Positions 25,649-34,982 are shown, counted from the stretch's first letter. The stretch: DNA of 64,000 nt from an uncultured Piscinibacter sp. (GCF_937952055.1 NZ_CALFYO010000032.1:124001-188000), one strand, 5' to 3'. Numbers and translations: made by a program. The notes: generated from the sequence alone by a model not told the origin.

Positions 25649-25673
25649 GCTTGCCCCGACAGCAAGGTCAAGG
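25649..25673 (-). promoter_or_regulatory. CueR-type dyad promoter of copZ
   Basis: Minus strand reads TTGACCTTGCTGTCGGGGCA, with arms ACCTTGC and GGCAAG. It lies 32 bp upstream of the copZ start and mirrors the copA promoter 60 bp away, forming a divergent regulated pair. Confidence 0.65.
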
Positions 25674-25729
25674 GGCCGCGGTCTGGATGACGCTGACCCG
25701 GCGGACGGGAGTGCGGCCCAAGCCGCCGC

Positions 25730-25760
25730 TTGACCTTCCCATGAGGTCAAGGACGAAGCT
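25730..25760 (+). promoter_or_regulatory. CueR-type dyad promoter of copA
   Basis: TTGACC (25730-25735), 19-bp spacer, then GAAGCT (25755-25760). The spacer carries a perfect 7-bp inverted repeat TTGACCT / AGGTCAA. The copA start lies 40 bp downstream. Confidence 0.75.
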
Positions 25761-25799
25761 CCCGTCCATTGCCAAACCGACCCTGCGGAGACCGACACC

Positions 25800-28217
25800 A
25801 TGAGCACTCTCGCGTTCGCAACGCAACTTCAGGACTTCAAGCTGCCGATCGACGGCATGACCTGCGCCTCGTGCGTGCTGCGGGTCGAGAAGGCGCTGAA
25901 AGCCCTTCCCGGCGTCGAGAGCGCCACCGTGAACCTGGCCACCGAGGAGGCGACCGTGCGGGCCACGGGTGGTATGGAGGCCGTCGCGCTCGCCGACGCC
26001 GTGCGCCGGGCCGGCTACGAGGTTCGGTCGCGTCAGGTCGAGTTGCAGGTCGAGGGCATGACCTGCGCGTCCTGCGTGTCGCGGGTGGAGAAGGCTCTGC
26101 TGAAGGTGCCCGGCGTCTCCGCGGCGGCGGTCAACCTGGCCACGGAGAAGGCCGCCGTGACCGCGCTGGCCTCGGTGTCGTTCGCGACCCTGGCCGCCGC
26201 CATCGGCAAGGCAGGCTACTCGGCGAAGCCGGTCGAGGCGACCCCGGACACCCCTGCGACGCGCCGCCTGCCCGAGTGGTGGCCGGTGCTTGTCGCGTCG
26301 CTGCTGACCCTGCCGCTCGTGCTGCCGATGCTGCTGCAGCTGTTCGGCATCCACTGGATGCCCGATGGCTGGGTGCAGCTCGCACTGGCGACTCCGGTGC
26401 AGTTCTGGCTCGGTGCACGCTTCTACCGCGCCGGATGGAAGGCCGTGAAGGCGCGCGCCGGCAACATGGACCTGCTGGTGGCGTTGGGCACCAGCGCGGC
26501 CTGGGGCCTGTCGGTCTACCTGCTGTGGAAACACGCCGACCACGGCACACCGCACCTGTACTTCGAGGCGTCGGCCGCCGTCATCACGCTGGTGCTGCTT
26601 GGCAAGTGGCTGGAGACGCGCGCCAAGCGGCAGACCGCCGACGCGATCCGCTCGCTGAATGCGCTGAGGCCGACGGTGGCCCGCGTGCTGGTCGACGGCG
26701 CGGAGGTGACCACACCGGTCGAGCAGGTGGCGGTGGGGGATGTTGTCGTGATCCGGCCTGGCGAGCGGGTACCCGTTGACGGCCAGATCGTCGACGGCCG
26801 CAGCCACGTCAACGAGTCGCTGATCACCGGCGAGAGCCTGCCCGTGGCCAAGGCGTCGGGCGACACCGTCACCGGTGGCTCGGTCAACGAGGAGGGTGTG
26901 CTGCAGGTGCGCACCGGTGCCATCGGTGCGGAGACCACGCTCGCGCGCATCATTCGCATGGTCGAGTCGGCGCAGGCGGCCAAGGCGCCGATCCAGCGCA
27001 TCGTCGACCGCGTCAGTGCGGTCTTCGTTCCCGTGGTGCTGGGCATCGCGGTGCTGACCTTCGCCGGCTGGCTGGCGTGGAGTGGCGACTGGGAGCAGGC
27101 GCTGATCAGCGCCGTGGCGGTACTCGTCATCGCTTGCCCCTGTGCACTGGGGCTGGCGACGCCGACCGCGATCATGGCCGGCACCGGCGTGGCCGCTCGT
27201 CGCGGCATCCTGATCAAGGACGCAGAGGCGCTCGAGGTGGCGCACTCGGTCACCACGGTCGCTTTCGACAAGACCGGTACGCTCACCGAGGGCAAGCCGT
27301 CGCTCGTCGCGGTTGAGGCCGGCGCAGCGGTTGACGCGAGCCGCGTGCTGCAACTCGCCGCCGCGCTGCAGCAGACCAGTGACCATCCGCTGGCGCATGC
27401 CGTGATGGAGAAGGCCAAGGCCGACGGCGTCACCATGCCTGAGGCCCGTGAAGCCCGGGCGCTGCCCGGCCGCGGCGTCGAGGCGGTGGTCGGCGGCCAG
27501 CGCCTGCTGCTGGGCAGCACGCGGCTGATGAACGAGTCGGGCGCCCAACCGGGACCGCTGATGATGTTGGCGCAGCGCCTGGAAGGCGAGGGCCGCAGCA
27601 TCTCGTGGCTGCTCGCGCCGGGCGAAGGCTCGGGTGAGCGCACCCAGGTGCTCGGCCTGCTGGCCTTTGGTGACACGATCAAGCTGTCTTCCCGGGCTGC
27701 GGTCGAGCGGCTGCGTACGCTCGGCATCCGCACCGTGATGCTGACCGGCGACAACCAAGGCAGCGCCCAGGCCGTGGCGCGCGAGCTCGGCATCGACGAG
27801 GTCCGCGCCGAGCTGCTGCCGGGGGACAAGGCGAGCATCGTGCAGCAGCTGCGCGACGAGGGCCAGGTCGTCGCGATGGTCGGCGACGGACTGAACGATG
27901 CACCGTCGCTGGTGGCCGCCGACGTGGGCCTGTCGATGTCCACCGGCACCGATGTCGCGATGGAGGCCGCCGGCATCACGCTCATGCGCGGCGACCCGCG
28001 CCTGGTAGCCGACGCCTTCGACGTCTCGCGCCGCACCTATTCGAAGATCAAGCAGGGACTGTTCTGGGCCTTTGCCTACAACGTGCTCGGCATCCCGCTT
28101 GCAGCCTTCGGCCTGCTGAGCCCGGTGATCGCCGGTGCGGCCATGGCCTTCAGCAGCGTGAGCGTCGTCGCCAACGCCCTGACGCTGCGGCGCTGGCGCG
28201 GGGCAGCGACCGAATAG
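25800..28217 (+). CDS. copA: Cu(I)-exporting P1B-type ATPase CopA
   Basis: An 805-residue copper pump of the inner membrane. Two N-terminal HMA domains each carry GMTCASC (about residues 19-25 and 86-92). Eight transmembrane segments follow in the usual order, with the transport motif CPC (about 446-448) that defines Cu(I)/Ag(I) selectivity. The phosphorylation site is DKTGTLT (Asp about 490), the nucleotide domain has the HP pair in SDHPLAHAV, and the hinge is GDGLNDAPS (about 695). It expels cytosolic Cu(I) with ATP. All motifs are intact. Copper induction is expected through the CueR-type promoter upstream. Confidence 0.97.
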   Translation: MSTLAFATQLQDFKLPIDGMTCASCVLRVEKALKALPGVESATVNLATEEATVRATGGMEAVALADAVRRAGYEVRSRQVELQVEGMTCASCVSRVEKALLKVPGVSAAAVNLATEKAAVTALASVSFATLAAAIGKAGYSAKPVEATPDTPATRRLPEWWPVLVASLLTLPLVLPMLLQLFGIHWMPDGWVQLALATPVQFWLGARFYRAGWKAVKARAGNMDLLVALGTSAAWGLSVYLLWKHADHGTPHLYFEASAAVITLVLLGKWLETRAKRQTADAIRSLNALRPTVARVLVDGAEVTTPVEQVAVGDVVVIRPGERVPVDGQIVDGRSHVNESLITGESLPVAKASGDTVTGGSVNEEGVLQVRTGAIGAETTLARIIRMVESAQAAKAPIQRIVDRVSAVFVPVVLGIAVLTFAGWLAWSGDWEQALISAVAVLVIACPCALGLATPTAIMAGTGVAARRGILIKDAEALEVAHSVTTVAFDKTGTLTEGKPSLVAVEAGAAVDASRVLQLAAALQQTSDHPLAHAVMEKAKADGVTMPEAREARALPGRGVEAVVGGQRLLLGSTRLMNESGAQPGPLMMLAQRLEGEGRSISWLLAPGEGSGERTQVLGLLAFGDTIKLSSRAAVERLRTLGIRTVMLTGDNQGSAQAVARELGIDEVRAELLPGDKASIVQQLRDEGQVVAMVGDGLNDAPSLVAADVGLSMSTGTDVAMEAAGITLMRGDPRLVADAFDVSRRTYSKIKQGLFWAFAYNVLGIPLAAFGLLSPVIAGAAMAFSSVSVVANALTLRRWRGAATE

Positions 28218-28300
28218 AGCACCGACCCCCTCGCCGGTTGCAGGCCTGCCGATCCCGGGCCTGCTACGGCGTCCACCGATCGACCCTCTGGAGCCCTTCC

Positions 28301-28804
28301 ATGAATACCCTCAAGCGTCAGTTTCTCCTCGTTCTGCCTGCCCTCGTTCTCGGCCGGTCCGGGCCCGTTCGAGCCCACGGCACCGACGGCCATGCGGCGC
28401 ACGCCCGCCCGGTGCAGGGCGATCAGATGGCATGGGGCATCGCTGGCCATGCGGCGGCAGTGCATCGCACCATCGAGATCCGCATGAACGATGCCATGCG
28501 CTTCACGCCGACTCGAGTCGACGTGCGTCAGGGCGAGACGCTGCGATTCCGAGTCCACAACGACGGCCGGGTGATGCACGAGTTTGTCATCGGTACGCGG
28601 GCGGCGAACGCGAAGCACGCCGACCAGATGATCAAGTTCCCCGGCATGGCGCACGACGAGCCGTACATGGCCCACGTCGCCCCGGGCCGCGTCGGGGAGG
28701 TCGTCTGGACCTTCAACCGCGCCGGTCGCTTCGAGTTCGCCTGCCTGATCGCCGGCCACTACCAAGCCGGCATGGTCGGCACCCTCAGTGTCGATGGCGC
28801 ATGA
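28301..28804 (+). CDS. Periplasmic cupredoxin-domain copper-resistance protein
   Basis: A 167-residue exported protein with a signal peptide ending near VRAHG and a His-rich N-terminus (HGTDGHAAHA). The cupredoxin fold is shown by FTPTRVDVRQGETLRFRVHN, the first copper ligand in MHEFVIG, and the C-terminal ligand loop CLIAGHYQAGM (Cys-x4-His-x4-Met), a type-1 copper set. Related proteins occur in copper islands and probably bind or oxidise-protect periplasmic copper. It lies 83 bp downstream of copA, followed by a CusF-like gene, so the three may share a transcript. Confidence 0.88.
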   Translation: MNTLKRQFLLVLPALVLGRSGPVRAHGTDGHAAHARPVQGDQMAWGIAGHAAAVHRTIEIRMNDAMRFTPTRVDVRQGETLRFRVHNDGRVMHEFVIGTRAANAKHADQMIKFPGMAHDEPYMAHVAPGRVGEVVWTFNRAGRFEFACLIAGHYQAGMVGTLSVDGA

Positions 28805-28862
28805 CAGGCGCCAGGTGAACGCCGTGCCGACTCCTCCCCAAACTCTTGACCATGGTGTCCTC

Positions 28863-29204
28863 ATGAACCCCCTTGCTCTCTCGCTGTTCGTTGCCGCACT
28901 GCTCGGCGGCCCCGCCTTGGCCGAGCCGAAGGCGGACGACCACTCCGCACACCTCGCCGCCGGCACTGTCGCGGACACTGCCACCTTGACCGACGGCGAG
29001 GTCCGCAAGGTCGACGCGCATGCCGGCCGGCTAACGCTCAGGCACGGCGCGATCAGGAACCTCGACATGCCCGGCATGACGATGGTTTTCCAGGTCCGGG
29101 ACCCGGGGCTGCTGTCGAAGGTGAAGGTCGGCGACCTCGTGCGGTTTCGCGCCGAGAGGTCCGGCGGCGCCTTCCTCGTGACTGCCATCGAGGTGGCGAA
29201 GTAG
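28863..29204 (+). CDS. CusF-like periplasmic copper-binding protein
   Basis: A 113-residue exported protein (signal peptide ending near ALAEP). The domain is CusF/copper-binding type: GEVRKVDAHAGRLTLRHGAI, then LDMPGMTMVFQV, where the Met pair in MPGMTM corresponds to the Cu(I)/Ag(I) Met ligands. The Trp that stacks on the metal in Escherichia coli CusF is not present (LDMPG rather than WPG). It probably hands copper to an exporter; no CusCBA genes are seen here. It follows the cupredoxin gene by 58 bp. Confidence 0.87.
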   Translation: MNPLALSLFVAALLGGPALAEPKADDHSAHLAAGTVADTATLTDGEVRKVDAHAGRLTLRHGAIRNLDMPGMTMVFQVRDPGLLSKVKVGDLVRFRAERSGGAFLVTAIEVAK

Positions 29205-29601
29205 ATCCCCATCGGGGATGCGGAGCTGCAGGTCGGGGCATGACCTTTCGGCTGCCGGCGCGGGCCCTGCGCCTTGGTGCCCGGCGAACTCATCAGCGTC
29301 CTTCAGGGACCTCGTGCTGGTGGCTCGCGGTTGCCTCGCCCGGCCCAGCTCGGCTCAGCCACTTCCGCTCCAGTCAAGCGAGTGGAAAGCGCAGATGCGC
29401 CAAGCCCTTGCGGATGCCAGTGGCGGTAGTGTTAGACGATACCTGTCGTAATAGACGACGTAAGGTTTTCCTCACTAACACTTTAGGCGCCGCAGAGCAG
29501 TCGCTGGTCTCCTTGGTGCCGCCTTCGCCGCAACGGTTTCGTGCGGCTCTGGACGGTGGCATACAGTGCGCAGCCGCACAAGCTCAACTTGGGATAAACC
29601 G
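29205..29601. other. 397-bp gene-free stretch containing an inverted repeat
   Basis: No gene is recognised. The stretch 29428-29482 has perfect 8-bp inverted arms AGTGTTAG and CTAACACT flanking a lower-GC insert. It may be a small mobile-element scar or an RNA hairpin. Confidence 0.4.
29428..29482. repeat. 8-bp inverted repeat spanning 55 bp
   Basis: Arms AGTGTTAG (29428-29435) and CTAACACT (29475-29482). A nested GTCGT-5 bp-ACGAC hairpin lies inside. Base composition is less GC-rich than the flanks. Confidence 0.5.
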
Positions 29602-29841
29602 ATGTCTGGCGGGAACTGGAAGGAACTGTTCAATGCGGGGTGCGAAGGTGACCTTGTCCTCGTCGAGTACCACGTGAAGTGCGGGGTCGACGTCAACTAT
29701 CCAGAGTTCCTGTCGACGCCGTTGGTCGGAGCAATCCTCGCCAGGCAGGAGCACGTTGCCCTGTACTTGCTGGACCATGGCGCGGTCCCGGATCGGTCGT
29801 CTGAGTTTGCTGATGCCGTGGTTGAGGACTGCTTAGGGTAG
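29602..29841 (+). CDS. Short ankyrin-repeat-like protein
   Basis: A 79-residue protein. The sequence has one and a half ankyrin-like units: NWKELFNAGCEGDLVLVEYHVKCGVDVNYPE and TPLVGAILARQEHVALYLLDHGAVP (shown by ALYLLDHGA). Full-length relatives continue with more repeats, so this may be a C-terminally truncated gene ending prematurely at 29841. Composition is slightly less GC-rich than its surroundings. No function can be assigned beyond a protein-interaction fold. Confidence 0.55.
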   Translation: MSGGNWKELFNAGCEGDLVLVEYHVKCGVDVNYPEFLSTPLVGAILARQEHVALYLLDHGAVPDRSSEFADAVVEDCLG

Positions 29842-30589
29842 GTATCGCCCGTTGAGGCGCTCAGGAAACGGTCGGTGAGCCAGCTCGCGGGAGATCCTGA
29901 GGCCAACGACAGCACCACCTCAAACAGCCGCTGTTGGCGTCGACAACGGTCGCTCATGCGAAAGGCTGCTTTGGATCAGCCAGTGTGATTGGGCAGTGCG
30001 CGGTCGAAGGACTGAAACCGCTGCCCAACGGGCGTCGTAGGCCCCTGCGGCCACTTCCGCTGAGGGTCGGAAGCACCAGTTCGCTCCGAGCGAAACCGGT
30101 CCTTCACTGCGGGCTTGTTGCCACTAGTCGGCGAGTACCCGGTCTTGCATGTGAAGCAGTCGTACGAGTGGTCGATCGTTGAACGACTGCTCACGGCCGC
30201 CGCCGCCGCCGTTCAGACCGGCGGGCGCGACTGTCTCAGATCAGTCTTGAGGCGACGGTCTGCTCACATCGAGATGTCTTGCAGCGGTCCACGCCATCCG
30301 TACTCCGCGAAACCCGGAAGTTTCGACAGCGACGCATGCTCCGGACCTCGGGGGCTTCACGGCCAATCGACAGGAACTCGACCCCGACTTCTTCGGTTGA
30401 ATGGTACAAGGGCGGCGCCGACACCTTCAACAACGCTTGAGCCTGCTGTCCGCCGTCGACGACGATGTCGCTGTCCATCTTCCTATTGCTCGCCACCGCA
30501 GGGCCCGGCCGGGACGTCGAGGCCCGGACATGGCGACCTGTCGGTGCATCGGCGCCTGCCCGTTCGACGCGCGCGATGGCATCGCCGCC
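29842..30589. other. 748-bp region without a convincing gene
   Basis: Open frames here are arginine-rich shadow translations. Composition is mixed, with a run of GCC triplets at about 30196-30212. Nothing assignable was seen. Confidence 0.4.
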
Positions 30590-31828
30590 ATGAAAGTCGC
30601 CATCGTCGGCGGTGGCGCGGCGGGTCTGGTGACGGCGTATCTGCTGCGCGGCCGACACGAGCTGACCGTCTTCGAGGCCTGCAACAAGCTCGGTGGCCAC
30701 GTGCGCACCCTCGGCGAGAACGTGCGCTGCGAACGAGTCCCGCCCCGGGTTCTTCTCGACGCCGGAGTCATCGAGTTCGACGAGCACCACTTCCCCTCGG
30801 TGGGTCGGCTGCTCGACGAGCTCAAGGTGGCGCGGCGCGCGGCGCCTGGCACCACGGCGCTGTTTCTGGCCGATGGCCGGCACTTTCGCTCCCTTGAGAA
30901 CATCGAACTCGGGAGCGGCAGCTGGATCGAGCGCGTTGCCGCCACCGCGCGTGTGCTGCCGGTGGCGCCTCAGAAACGGCGGTTCGAGCGGCGCACCCAG
31001 GCCCTGTCGGCCGCGGAACTCCATGCGCACTCGATCGGCGACTATCTGGAGGCCGGTACCTATGCAACCTGGCTGCGCATGCTGTTGATGTACGCTTACT
31101 CGATCCCGTATGCGCAAACCGGGAACATCCCCGCGGCGCTGGCCGTGCCCGTGCTGCGCGCGTTCACCGGCACCGTGAACTGGACGGCCATCGTCGGCGG
31201 GACCTACGCATACCTGCGACGGATCACCGAGGCGACGCATGCGCGGTACCTGCTCGACGCGCGCATCGAGGCGGTATCGCGAGCCGGCGGCGGCGTCGAG
31301 ATCCGGCTGCAATCCGCCGAGACGCTACGCTTCGACGCGGTGGTATTCGCGACGCCGCCCGACCAGGTGCTGAAGCTGCTCGCGGACCCGACGCCCGCGG
31401 AGACGCGGCGCTTCGCGGGCTGGCGCGCGAACCACATTCACACCGTGATCCACACCGATGCGAGCCTGTATGCACGCCGCCGTGCCGGCTACTTCTCGGA
31501 GTTCGACCTCTTCGAGACCCCCGACGGAGGCGCGGGCTACAACGCCTACCTGAACCGCCTTGCCGGCCTGGGGCCGGATCATCCGGTTCACTACTTCCTG
31601 GCCTACGGCCTCGACCACGAGATCGACCCAGACAGCATCGTGCACGAGCAGGCGCACCACACGCCGCTCTACACCGTCGAGGCGCTGCGCTACCGGGTCG
31701 AGGTCATCGAGACTCAAGGCGAGGGGCATACCTTCCACGCCGGGGCCTGGCTCGGCAACGGCCTGCACGAGGGCGCCGTGACGTCCGCCGTGCAGGTCTC
31801 CCGGCGGCTCGGCGGACAGTTGCTGTGA
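30590..31828 (+). CDS. FAD-dependent amine-oxidase-like oxidoreductase, lipid-modification type
   Basis: A 412-residue flavoprotein. The N-terminal dinucleotide-binding motif is VAIVGGGAAGLVTAYLL, followed by FEACNKLGGHVRT, the typical GG-doublet region of amine oxidases and desaturases. The C-terminus contains HAGAWLGNGLHEGAVTSAV, the second FAD contact. Proteins of this type lie next to cyclopropane-fatty-acid-synthase-like methyltransferases in many proteobacteria and are thought to act on membrane lipid acyl chains. The methyltransferase gene begins 150 bp downstream on the same strand. The ATG chosen immediately precedes the conserved fold. Confidence 0.85.
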   Translation: MKVAIVGGGAAGLVTAYLLRGRHELTVFEACNKLGGHVRTLGENVRCERVPPRVLLDAGVIEFDEHHFPSVGRLLDELKVARRAAPGTTALFLADGRHFRSLENIELGSGSWIERVAATARVLPVAPQKRRFERRTQALSAAELHAHSIGDYLEAGTYATWLRMLLMYAYSIPYAQTGNIPAALAVPVLRAFTGTVNWTAIVGGTYAYLRRITEATHARYLLDARIEAVSRAGGGVEIRLQSAETLRFDAVVFATPPDQVLKLLADPTPAETRRFAGWRANHIHTVIHTDASLYARRRAGYFSEFDLFETPDGGAGYNAYLNRLAGLGPDHPVHYFLAYGLDHEIDPDSIVHEQAHHTPLYTVEALRYRVEVIETQGEGHTFHAGAWLGNGLHEGAVTSAVQVSRRLGGQLL

Positions 31829-31978
31829 ATGACCGGCCCGCGGGTGCCGTAAGGGTATCCGCCGCGCATCCACTGCGGCCAGACAGTTGCATTGGCAGTG
31901 GGTCGACTGCGACCAATGACCGCTGCGTCGCGGCGACTTCTGGGGCATGCTTCGGATATCGGCACGCCAAGGAATGGA

Positions 31979-33214
31979 ATGCAGGACAAGCACATGGAAC
32001 CCCTGGACACGTCCGCGCTGCCGGCGCCCAGGTCGATGGCCGCCGTCAACACGAGCGACACGAAGCTCACGTTGCCATTCTTCGACCGCAACAGTGGGCT
32101 GAATGTCGCGCTGGTTGCCTTCAGCCTCATCCTCGCTGTGGTCTGGAGTCCGCTGGGATTGCTCCTTTGGCCCGGCTTTCTCCTCCTCGAGGACGTCCTG
32201 TATTTCGGATTCGGGCGCTCGCTGCTCGACACCGAGGTGGCCGTGCAGAGGGGCTACCAATTCGCACACGTCTTTCTCGACCGTGTCTCCGGGCATGGCC
32301 GTGACCTGGGTTTCAACCTCTACGACGGCGAGCTGACCAAGACGGGGCCTCGCGCTCAGGCCGACAAGTGGGCCTTCATGTTCGCCCAGCTTGGCCTGAA
32401 ACCCGGCGATCGGCTCATCGACATCGGCTGTGGGTACGGTGACTGGCTGGATTACGCCCGAAGCCGAGGGGTCGACGTCGTCGGCGTCAACATCTCGCTT
32501 GAACAGGCGGACTACGCGAAGACGCACAGAGGGCTCGAGATCGTTGCGCGAAACTGGAAGGACATTTCCGGTGATGCGCGTCTTCGTGAGCAGCTCTTCG
32601 GGCAGTTCGACGCGGTGACCTTCATGGACACGATCGAGCACTACGTGCCCTCGACGCACCGCAAGTCCCTCGAGAAGCAAGGTGAGATCTACCGCCAGAT
32701 GTTCGAACTCGCCGCACACCTGCTGCGTCCGCAGGCCAGGCCCGGGCGGGTGTTCATCTCCTGCCTGCACCAGAACGACAAGACCTGGGGGTTGCAGGCG
32801 AACGTCTCGGCCTACTTCCTGACGCGCTACCACTCCGGCTTCTATCCCATGGGCCCCGATGGCCTCTCCCGCTGGTCACGTGACTGGTTCAACGAAAAGG
32901 CACGCTGGGACAAGACCGAGGACTATCGGCTGACGGGCGTCCTCGACCGCGATCACTTCCAGGCGCCCAAGATCCGCTGGACATTGCGCAAGCTGGGCAT
33001 GATTCCATTGCTGCTGCTGTGCGATCCCCATCACCTGCACAAGTGGATCGAGATCAAGGCCGACACGTGGATGCGCTTGTTCGGTGAACGAAGATGGGAC
33101 GAGCACTACGACCCGCAGTTCCGGCAGAAGGTGAGCTACGTGATCTTGTGGTGGCTGCTGCTCGAGCGCGCGGCGCCTGTCGGTGCAGCGGCCGAGAAGA
33201 GGTCCGGGAACTGA
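31979..33214 (+). CDS. SAM-dependent methyltransferase, cyclopropane-fatty-acid synthase-like, with membrane anchor
   Basis: A 411-residue protein. One or two hydrophobic helices lie near residues 42-70 (NVALVAFSLILAVVW, LLLWPGFLLLED). The SAM-binding motif is LIDIGCGYGDWLDYAR (about 145-160), followed by VNISLEQADYAK and the acidic DTIEHY segment. This is the CFA/Mma-type fold that methylates or cyclopropanates unsaturated acyl chains, but the usual N-terminal CFA domain is replaced by a membrane anchor. The ATG at 31979 has AAGGA five bases upstream; ATG 31994 is an alternative. It sits between two flavoproteins, suggesting joint lipid chemistry. Confidence 0.83.
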   Translation: MQDKHMEPLDTSALPAPRSMAAVNTSDTKLTLPFFDRNSGLNVALVAFSLILAVVWSPLGLLLWPGFLLLEDVLYFGFGRSLLDTEVAVQRGYQFAHVFLDRVSGHGRDLGFNLYDGELTKTGPRAQADKWAFMFAQLGLKPGDRLIDIGCGYGDWLDYARSRGVDVVGVNISLEQADYAKTHRGLEIVARNWKDISGDARLREQLFGQFDAVTFMDTIEHYVPSTHRKSLEKQGEIYRQMFELAAHLLRPQARPGRVFISCLHQNDKTWGLQANVSAYFLTRYHSGFYPMGPDGLSRWSRDWFNEKARWDKTEDYRLTGVLDRDHFQAPKIRWTLRKLGMIPLLLLCDPHHLHKWIEIKADTWMRLFGERRWDEHYDPQFRQKVSYVILWWLLLERAAPVGAAAEKRSGN

Positions 33215-33287
33215 CCCACGACGATTCCGTCGATGGCGGGCTCGCGGTCGGCCCGCGCGCGGCCGCGGAAATGTGGCGGCGCACCCG

Positions 33288-34832
33288 CTAGCGAAGCCTG
33301 TCGCCGCTTAGGTGCTCGTAGAGCCGACAACCGGTCCAGCACGCACCGGCGAATCCCGCGTATCCGGCCGATGCGCTGCAGAAATGGAAATGGGCGAGCG
33401 AGCTCCGGTGGTCCAGGCGGCCGGGGCCGATGTTCTGTGGCGTCATGTTCGAGCCGTACGAGTGACCGGCCGGGCTGTGGCAGTAGCGCTGATTCGTCGT
33501 CGGGCTACCGGTCATCTTGAACACCATGTGCCTGCGCAGGCCAGGCACGTAGTCGCGCTCCATCACGTCGAGGATCGCGTCGAAGATCTCGCGCTTCTTG
33601 TCGCGGTAGGCGCGCGGATCAGCGAGCTTCAGGTCGCGGAAGCGCGCGTGGTCGGCGACGGTCAGGAACTGGATGATCTGCTGGCCCTCGCGGCAGTCGC
33701 CCTTCACGTCGGTGAGCAGGCCAGGCGTGGTGACGGCGAAGCTCGGCCGCGAGTAGTCGCCACGCAGCAGCATATCGTGGAACGCCTGGTTCAGATCCGG
33801 ATGTTCGGCGTGGAAGAGATTCCAGCGGCCGAAGCCGTGGTCGCGCAGGTCGATCCCCTCGACGACGCAATAGGCCACGAAGTTCGATGGGGAGTAGTCG
33901 TAGTCGAGCTTGCGGCGCACCGAACGCGAGAAGTGCCCCAGGCCGATCATCTCGGCCGCCCGCCGCGGGTCCATGTTGCACACGACCTCGGTGCCGCTGT
34001 GTTCCGCGACCGGCCCGGTCGGTACGCCGCTGTCGTCGACCTGTTCGGCCACCACGCCGCGCACCCGATCGCCGTCGAGCACGAACTCGATCACCTTGTG
34101 CCCGGTCAGCACCTCACCGCCATGCTTCTCGATCACGCCGACCAGCGAGTCGATCACGTGCTCGAAGTGTCGGGTGGGGTAGTACGCGCCGCGGGTGTAG
34201 CCGACAAACAGCATCACCCAGGCAAAGAAGGAAAGCTGGCCGGGCGGCAGCAGAAAGTCCGGCCATTGCAGCGCGAGCAAGGTCTGCGCCTCCAGAGGCA
34301 AGCCGAAGCGATCGAAGACCTGCTGCAATGTTGCCTTGCGGTAGCGCAGCACCCGGGTGAAGCGGTGCAGCCGGGGCAGCAGCGCCAGCGTGCTCAGCGG
34401 CTCCGGCAACGCGTCGATTTCTTCTGCAGTGCGCCGCACTTCTTCCACGAAGCGCGCCAGCGGCCCGGCGTGCCGGGGGAAGAGCCGGCCCAGGCGCGCC
34501 GCGAGTTCGTCCAGGTCATAGGGGATGTCGAGCGCGTAGCCCGGCATGCGCATGTGGTCGAAGCCGTTGCGGTCGTATTGCTCGAAGGTCACCTCGTCGG
34601 CCAGGCCCAGCTTCGAGAGCAGGCGGTGCACGGTCTGCCCCTCGCCGCAGTTCCACACATAGTGGAGCTGGGCGTTGAAGCGATAGCGTTCGCCCATCTC
34701 GAAGGTGTGGCCGTAGCCGCCGGGCAGTGAGTGTGCCTCGAGCAAGCGCACCCGCTTTCCGGCTCGCGCCATCAACGCCCCGAACGAGAGCCCCGCCAGT
34801 CCGCTGCCGATGATCAGGTAGTCGGGCTGCAT
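33288..34832 (-). CDS. Phytoene desaturase/carotenoid isomerase-like FAD oxidoreductase
   Basis: A 514-residue flavoprotein. FAD binding is shown by YLIIGSGLAGLSFGALMARAG (in blocks YLIIGSGLAG and LMARAGKRV) and LEAHSLPGGYGHTFEMG. The C-terminus has GSNMTPQNIGPGR and FCSASAGYAGFAGA, the closing FAD motif of the CrtI/CrtISO/RetSat group. Substrates in the family are long polyenes or retinoids. No carotenoid genes (crtB, crtE) are nearby, so a polyunsaturated lipid is a possible alternative. It is convergent with the methyltransferase gene, 73 bp away. Confidence 0.85.
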   Translation of the reverse strand: MQPDYLIIGSGLAGLSFGALMARAGKRVRLLEAHSLPGGYGHTFEMGERYRFNAQLHYVWNCGEGQTVHRLLSKLGLADEVTFEQYDRNGFDHMRMPGYALDIPYDLDELAARLGRLFPRHAGPLARFVEEVRRTAEEIDALPEPLSTLALLPRLHRFTRVLRYRKATLQQVFDRFGLPLEAQTLLALQWPDFLLPPGQLSFFAWVMLFVGYTRGAYYPTRHFEHVIDSLVGVIEKHGGEVLTGHKVIEFVLDGDRVRGVVAEQVDDSGVPTGPVAEHSGTEVVCNMDPRRAAEMIGLGHFSRSVRRKLDYDYSPSNFVAYCVVEGIDLRDHGFGRWNLFHAEHPDLNQAFHDMLLRGDYSRPSFAVTTPGLLTDVKGDCREGQQIIQFLTVADHARFRDLKLADPRAYRDKKREIFDAILDVMERDYVPGLRRHMVFKMTGSPTTNQRYCHSPAGHSYGSNMTPQNIGPGRLDHRSSLAHFHFCSASAGYAGFAGACWTGCRLYEHLSGDRLR

Positions 34833-34982
34833 GGCCCCGAGGCTACCGCAATGCCGCCGGCACGCAGGAAGGCCGGCCGTCGTTGTGTTGACGGAATGTG
34901 GCGCGTGATCGCCAACGCGCCCGCGTACCGGCTCATTCGAGCACGCCGGGGCCGACCACCTCGAAGGCCCGGAAACAGGCCA

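Noticed and set aside
29428..29482. Possible integron attC site (GTTAGAC and CACTAAC ends)
   Set aside because: The order is reversed relative to an attC site and the second box breaks the RYYYAAC consensus; no integron integrase is present.
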